Origin: Candidatus Thorarchaeota archaeon
GTDB taxonomy: Archaea > Asgardarchaeota > Thorarchaeia > Thorarchaeales > Thorarchaeaceae
Direction: 5' to 3'
Length of the DNA stretch: 8,003 nucleotides
Assembly: GCA_020355105.1 (NCBI GenBank)
Contig: CP070658.1
Span: forward strand, 495,484 to 503,486
The position numbers and the translations under genes are program-made. The notes beneath the pieces are model-generated. The model saw only the letters and a program-made list of their open reading frames with translations, was not told the DNA's origin and ran no database searches. Below, one piece after another: positions 6,519 to 8,003 of this stretch; the first letter of the stretch is position 1; each line of letters begins with the position of its first letter.

Positions 6519-6540
6519 CATTCATCGTTACTCGTGAATG
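6519..6540 (+). other. Inverted repeat upstream of the AOR operon
   Basis: CATTCA-T-CG (6519-6527) pairs with CGTGAATG (6533-6540), giving eight base pairs with one bulged T and a five-base loop. It lies 48 bases before ATG 6589 and just upstream of a TATA-like box. It may be an operator for the redox operon or a 3'-end structure of the preceding gene. Confidence 0.3.
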
Positions 6541-6556
6541 GAACGTGTTACCAATA

Positions 6557-6565
6557 CCCTTTAAG
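6557..6565 (+). promoter_or_regulatory. TATA-like element of the AOR operon
   Basis: CCCTTTAAG ends 23 bases before ATG 6589. In archaea transcription starts roughly 22-27 bases downstream of the TATA centre. Use of this element would therefore give a leaderless or near-leaderless message for the first gene, which agrees with the lack of a clear SD motif before it. The match to the consensus is modest. Confidence 0.35.
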
Positions 6566-6588
6566 CAGGCAAATCCTGTGGCCTCGGG

Positions 6589-6870
6589 ATGGTCAGAATG
6601 TCGAAGATCAAAGTGACAGTCGAGAGGATAGATGGCCATTGCAATCTCCCCGTACTAGTAGGTGACCATTTCTTCGTTGATGGTTCAAGGCTGACTGTGC
6701 CTGAAGCGAACAACGTATGCATCTGGGCACTGCAGAGTATGATGCCCGTGTTTCCGATCATGGATGTAAGAGAAACACTGCCGGACGAACACTGGGTCAA
6801 GAAGGTCAAGCACTTCACGTGTCCAGACCCCGAAGGAAAAGTCATCTTCAGGCTTGAAACTGAGGAATAG
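6589..6870 (+). CDS. TIGR04076-family small protein
   Basis: This 93-residue soluble protein of the TIGR04076 type is of unknown biochemical function. The family layout is visible: KVTVERIDGHC (8-18), VGDHFFVDG (24-32), a central Cys44 followed by WALQSMMPVFP (46-56), and the near-terminal TCPDPEGKVIFRL (77-89). The three cysteines Cys18, Cys44 and Cys78 sit at the conserved places and could bind metal or a cluster, though this is not shown. ATG 6589 has no clear SD motif and fits a leaderless start; ATG 6598 would remove three residues. It is the first gene of a tight operon with a polyferredoxin and an AOR-like protein, which suggests an accessory or maturation role in that redox system (inference). 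Confidence 0.78.
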   Translation: MVRMSKIKVTVERIDGHCNLPVLVGDHFFVDGSRLTVPEANNVCIWALQSMMPVFPIMDVRETLPDEHWVKKVKHFTCPDPEGKVIFRLETEE

Positions 6871-6894
6871 GCTGCCAGGGATGTTTCCATCACT

Positions 6895-7428
6895 TTGGGG
6901 AATGTCAACATGATACAAGTCGACATCAGCAAGTGCACAGGATGCAGGAGCTGTGAAACCGCTTGTGCGTTTTTCCATACTGGCAAGGTGAGCAACCGAC
7001 TTGCCCGGATCAAGGTAATGCATCTGTATGAAACTGGAGTTGACGGACCAGTGGTTTGCATTCAGTGCAGAGAGAAGTACTGCCTCGAATGCCCTATCAA
7101 TGCCATTACCGTCGGCAAGAACGGCGAAATCGTTGTGGCCCCCACAATCTGCAATCTGTGTGGCTCCTGCGAACGTCAGTGTCCAATAGGCGCAATCGAA
7201 CAACATGGTGACCTTGTCTATGTATGTGACCTTTGTGGGGGTCGTCCCAAGTGTGTGGATGCCTGTACTGAGGGGGCCATTGTCTATGCACCTGGCACCG
7301 GGAATGAAGCGACTCTTGCTAGTCTGAAACAGACAACCGAGAAGATGAATCCCAGCGAGAAGAGGCTCATCTATGTTGAGCAACTAGGTATTCTGCTTAG
7401 ATCTAACTGGAGGGAGAGTCGTGACTAG
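6895..7428 (+). CDS. Four-[4Fe-4S] ferredoxin, electron-transfer subunit of an AOR-type complex
   Basis: This 177-residue iron-sulfur protein resembles the electron-transfer subunits of molybdo- and tungsto-enzymes (HycB/DmsB type). Counted from TTG 6895, sixteen cysteines form four motifs: 14/17/20/24 (CTGCRSCETAC), 55/58/63/66 (CIQCREKYCLEC), 86/89/92/96 (CNLCGSCERQC) and 111/114/120/124 (CDLCGGRPKCVDAC). Prolines or small residues follow in ferredoxin style (CPINAI, CPIGAI). All ligands for four clusters are present. There is no signal peptide, so it is cytoplasmic. The C-terminal ~45 residues are a helical extension. The start is uncertain: TTG 6895, or ATG 6910 with GGGGA at 6897-6901 eight bases upstream, which I consider at least as likely. 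It overlaps the AOR-like gene by 8 nt and probably relays electrons between that subunit and a cellular ferredoxin. Confidence 0.9.
   Translation: MGNVNMIQVDISKCTGCRSCETACAFFHTGKVSNRLARIKVMHLYETGVDGPVVCIQCREKYCLECPINAITVGKNGEIVVAPTICNLCGSCERQCPIGAIEQHGDLVYVCDLCGGRPKCVDACTEGAIVYAPGTGNEATLASLKQTTEKMNPSEKRLIYVEQLGILLRSNWRESRD
7409..7414 (+). promoter_or_regulatory. Strong Shine-Dalgarno motif for the AOR-like gene
   Basis: GGAGGG lies six bases before GTG 7421, inside the end of the ferredoxin gene. It is the best SD match in the window. It fixes the GTG as the start and, with the 8-nt overlap, points to coupled translation. Confidence 0.6.
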
Positions 7429-8003
7429 ATACGGCTATGGAGGAAGGATTCTCCGAGTTGATCTCGGCGATCGGAGTTTCAAGGTTGAGCAGAGCAACAT
7501 AACCTGGTTCAAGTCGGTTATAGGGGGAAGGGCTGCGAACACGAAGAGACTCTACGAGGAACTCAACACAGAATGTGACCCCTTGGGTCCTGAGAACATC
7601 ATTATCTATGGAGTCGGACCCCTGACTGGTTCACTTCTACCTGCATCCGCCTACTATACTGTAACAGCCAAGTCACCTATGACTGGAATTCTTGGAGACT
7701 CTGCAGCAGGCGGCCAATTTGCGGCTGAGATGAAGCTGACGGGCTTTGACCAGATTATCATCACCGGAGAGTCTGAGAGGCCAACCTATCTTATGGTCAC
7801 AAATGACGGTGTGGAGTTCGTGGAGTGTCCAGAGCTTGCTGGAAAGAACATAGTCGAGACCACGACTGCCATCAGAAAGCTCTGGGCAGTCAAGGAGAAC
7901 CTGTCGCAGGTCTTCCAGTGTCGGGCTGGAGACCCTGATGGTGAGCTTCCGAGTTTCTACGCTGCGACGAGTCCTCCACAGGAGCTGATCGGTTTCTACC
8001 TCG
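7421..8003 (+). CDS. Aldehyde ferredoxin oxidoreductase-family protein, N-terminal part (runs off the window), divergent
   Basis: The first 194 codons are present of a family usually about 600 residues long. Classical AORs are cytoplasmic tungstopterin/[4Fe-4S] enzymes that oxidise aldehydes to acids and reduce ferredoxin. The N-terminal domain is clear: GGRILRVDL (7-15), GGRAANTKRLYEEL (35-48), PLGPENIIIYGVGPLTG (54-70), TAKSPMTG (82-89), AAGGQFAAEMKLTGFDQIII (95-114) and ETTTAIRK (146-153). Two departures stand out. The Arg of the usual GGRYNVVTKSPLTG block, which contacts the cofactor in the Pyrococcus enzyme, aligns with Tyr78. The IGPAGENLVRFA motif is reduced to something like QCRAGDPDGELPSFYAA (166-182), with no RAAGRGG visible before the window ends. 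The cluster cysteines lie further downstream, outside the window. It could be a divergent active enzyme or a non-catalytic paralog. Confidence 0.83.
   Translation, partial: MTRYGYGGRILRVDLGDRSFKVEQSNITWFKSVIGGRAANTKRLYEELNTECDPLGPENIIIYGVGPLTGSLLPASAYYTVTAKSPMTGILGDSAAGGQFAAEMKLTGFDQIIITGESERPTYLMVTNDGVEFVECPELAGKNIVETTTAIRKLWAVKENLSQVFQCRAGDPDGELPSFYAATSPPQELIGFYL

Noticed and set aside
6561..7061. 166-codon antisense open frame
   Set aside because: It is Ser/Thr/Leu-rich shadow coding opposite the same two genes, with no recognisable domain.
6685..7383. 232-codon antisense open frame across the TIGR04076 and ferredoxin genes
   Set aside because: It is the reverse strand of two clear genes. 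The sense strand has intact family motifs, while this frame shows none.

Overview
The window looks like chromosomal DNA of an archaeon, most plausibly an Asgard archaeon of the Thorarchaeota type. This is inferred from the gene set, not from a marker gene. The signs are a tandem-HTH Lrp/AsnC-like regulator, an exported NosD-like right-handed beta-helix protein with a C-terminal membrane anchor, an aldehyde ferredoxin oxidoreductase (AOR)-type operon, frequent TTG and GTG starts behind Shine-Dalgarno (SD) motifs, and TATA-like elements. No rRNA, tRNA, CRISPR array, IS element or phage gene was seen.

Layout. (1) 1-1091: a leftward TrmO/TsaA-type tRNA methyltransferase faces a rightward pair made of a doubtful small ORF and a DinB-fold protein. 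(2) 1115-2103: a perfect 7+5+7 inverted repeat precedes a regulator with two helix-turn-helix segments. (3) 2116-4499: two leftward, translationally coupled paralogous multi-pass membrane proteins of unrecognised family, convergent with the regulator and separated from it by only 12 bp. (4) 4500-6408: a 252-bp divergent intergenic region, then a NosD-like surface protein whose single reading frame (4753-6408) is broken by one in-frame TGA at 5122-5124. (5) 6409-8003: a 180-bp intergenic region with two hairpins and a TATA-like box, then a rightward operon of a TIGR04076-type small protein, a 16-cysteine four-cluster ferredoxin, and the first 194 codons of an AOR-family protein that runs off the window.

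How the genes may work together. The last three genes are tightly packed (the ferredoxin and AOR genes overlap by 8 nt). They probably form a redox module in which the polyferredoxin carries electrons to or from the AOR-like subunit. That AOR-like protein is divergent: an Arg that is conserved next to the cofactor in classical AORs aligns with Tyr, and the usual IGPAGEN region is degenerate. The two membrane proteins and the NosD-like protein are divergently transcribed and are all envelope-associated, but the sequence shows no functional link between them.

The most interesting signal is in the beta-helix gene. The TGA lies at exactly the position where later coils carry a recurring cysteine (Cys-x4-Asn register, about 22-23 residues per coil). 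The interruption is therefore best read as a lost, recoded or mis-sequenced cysteine codon rather than as a boundary between two genes.
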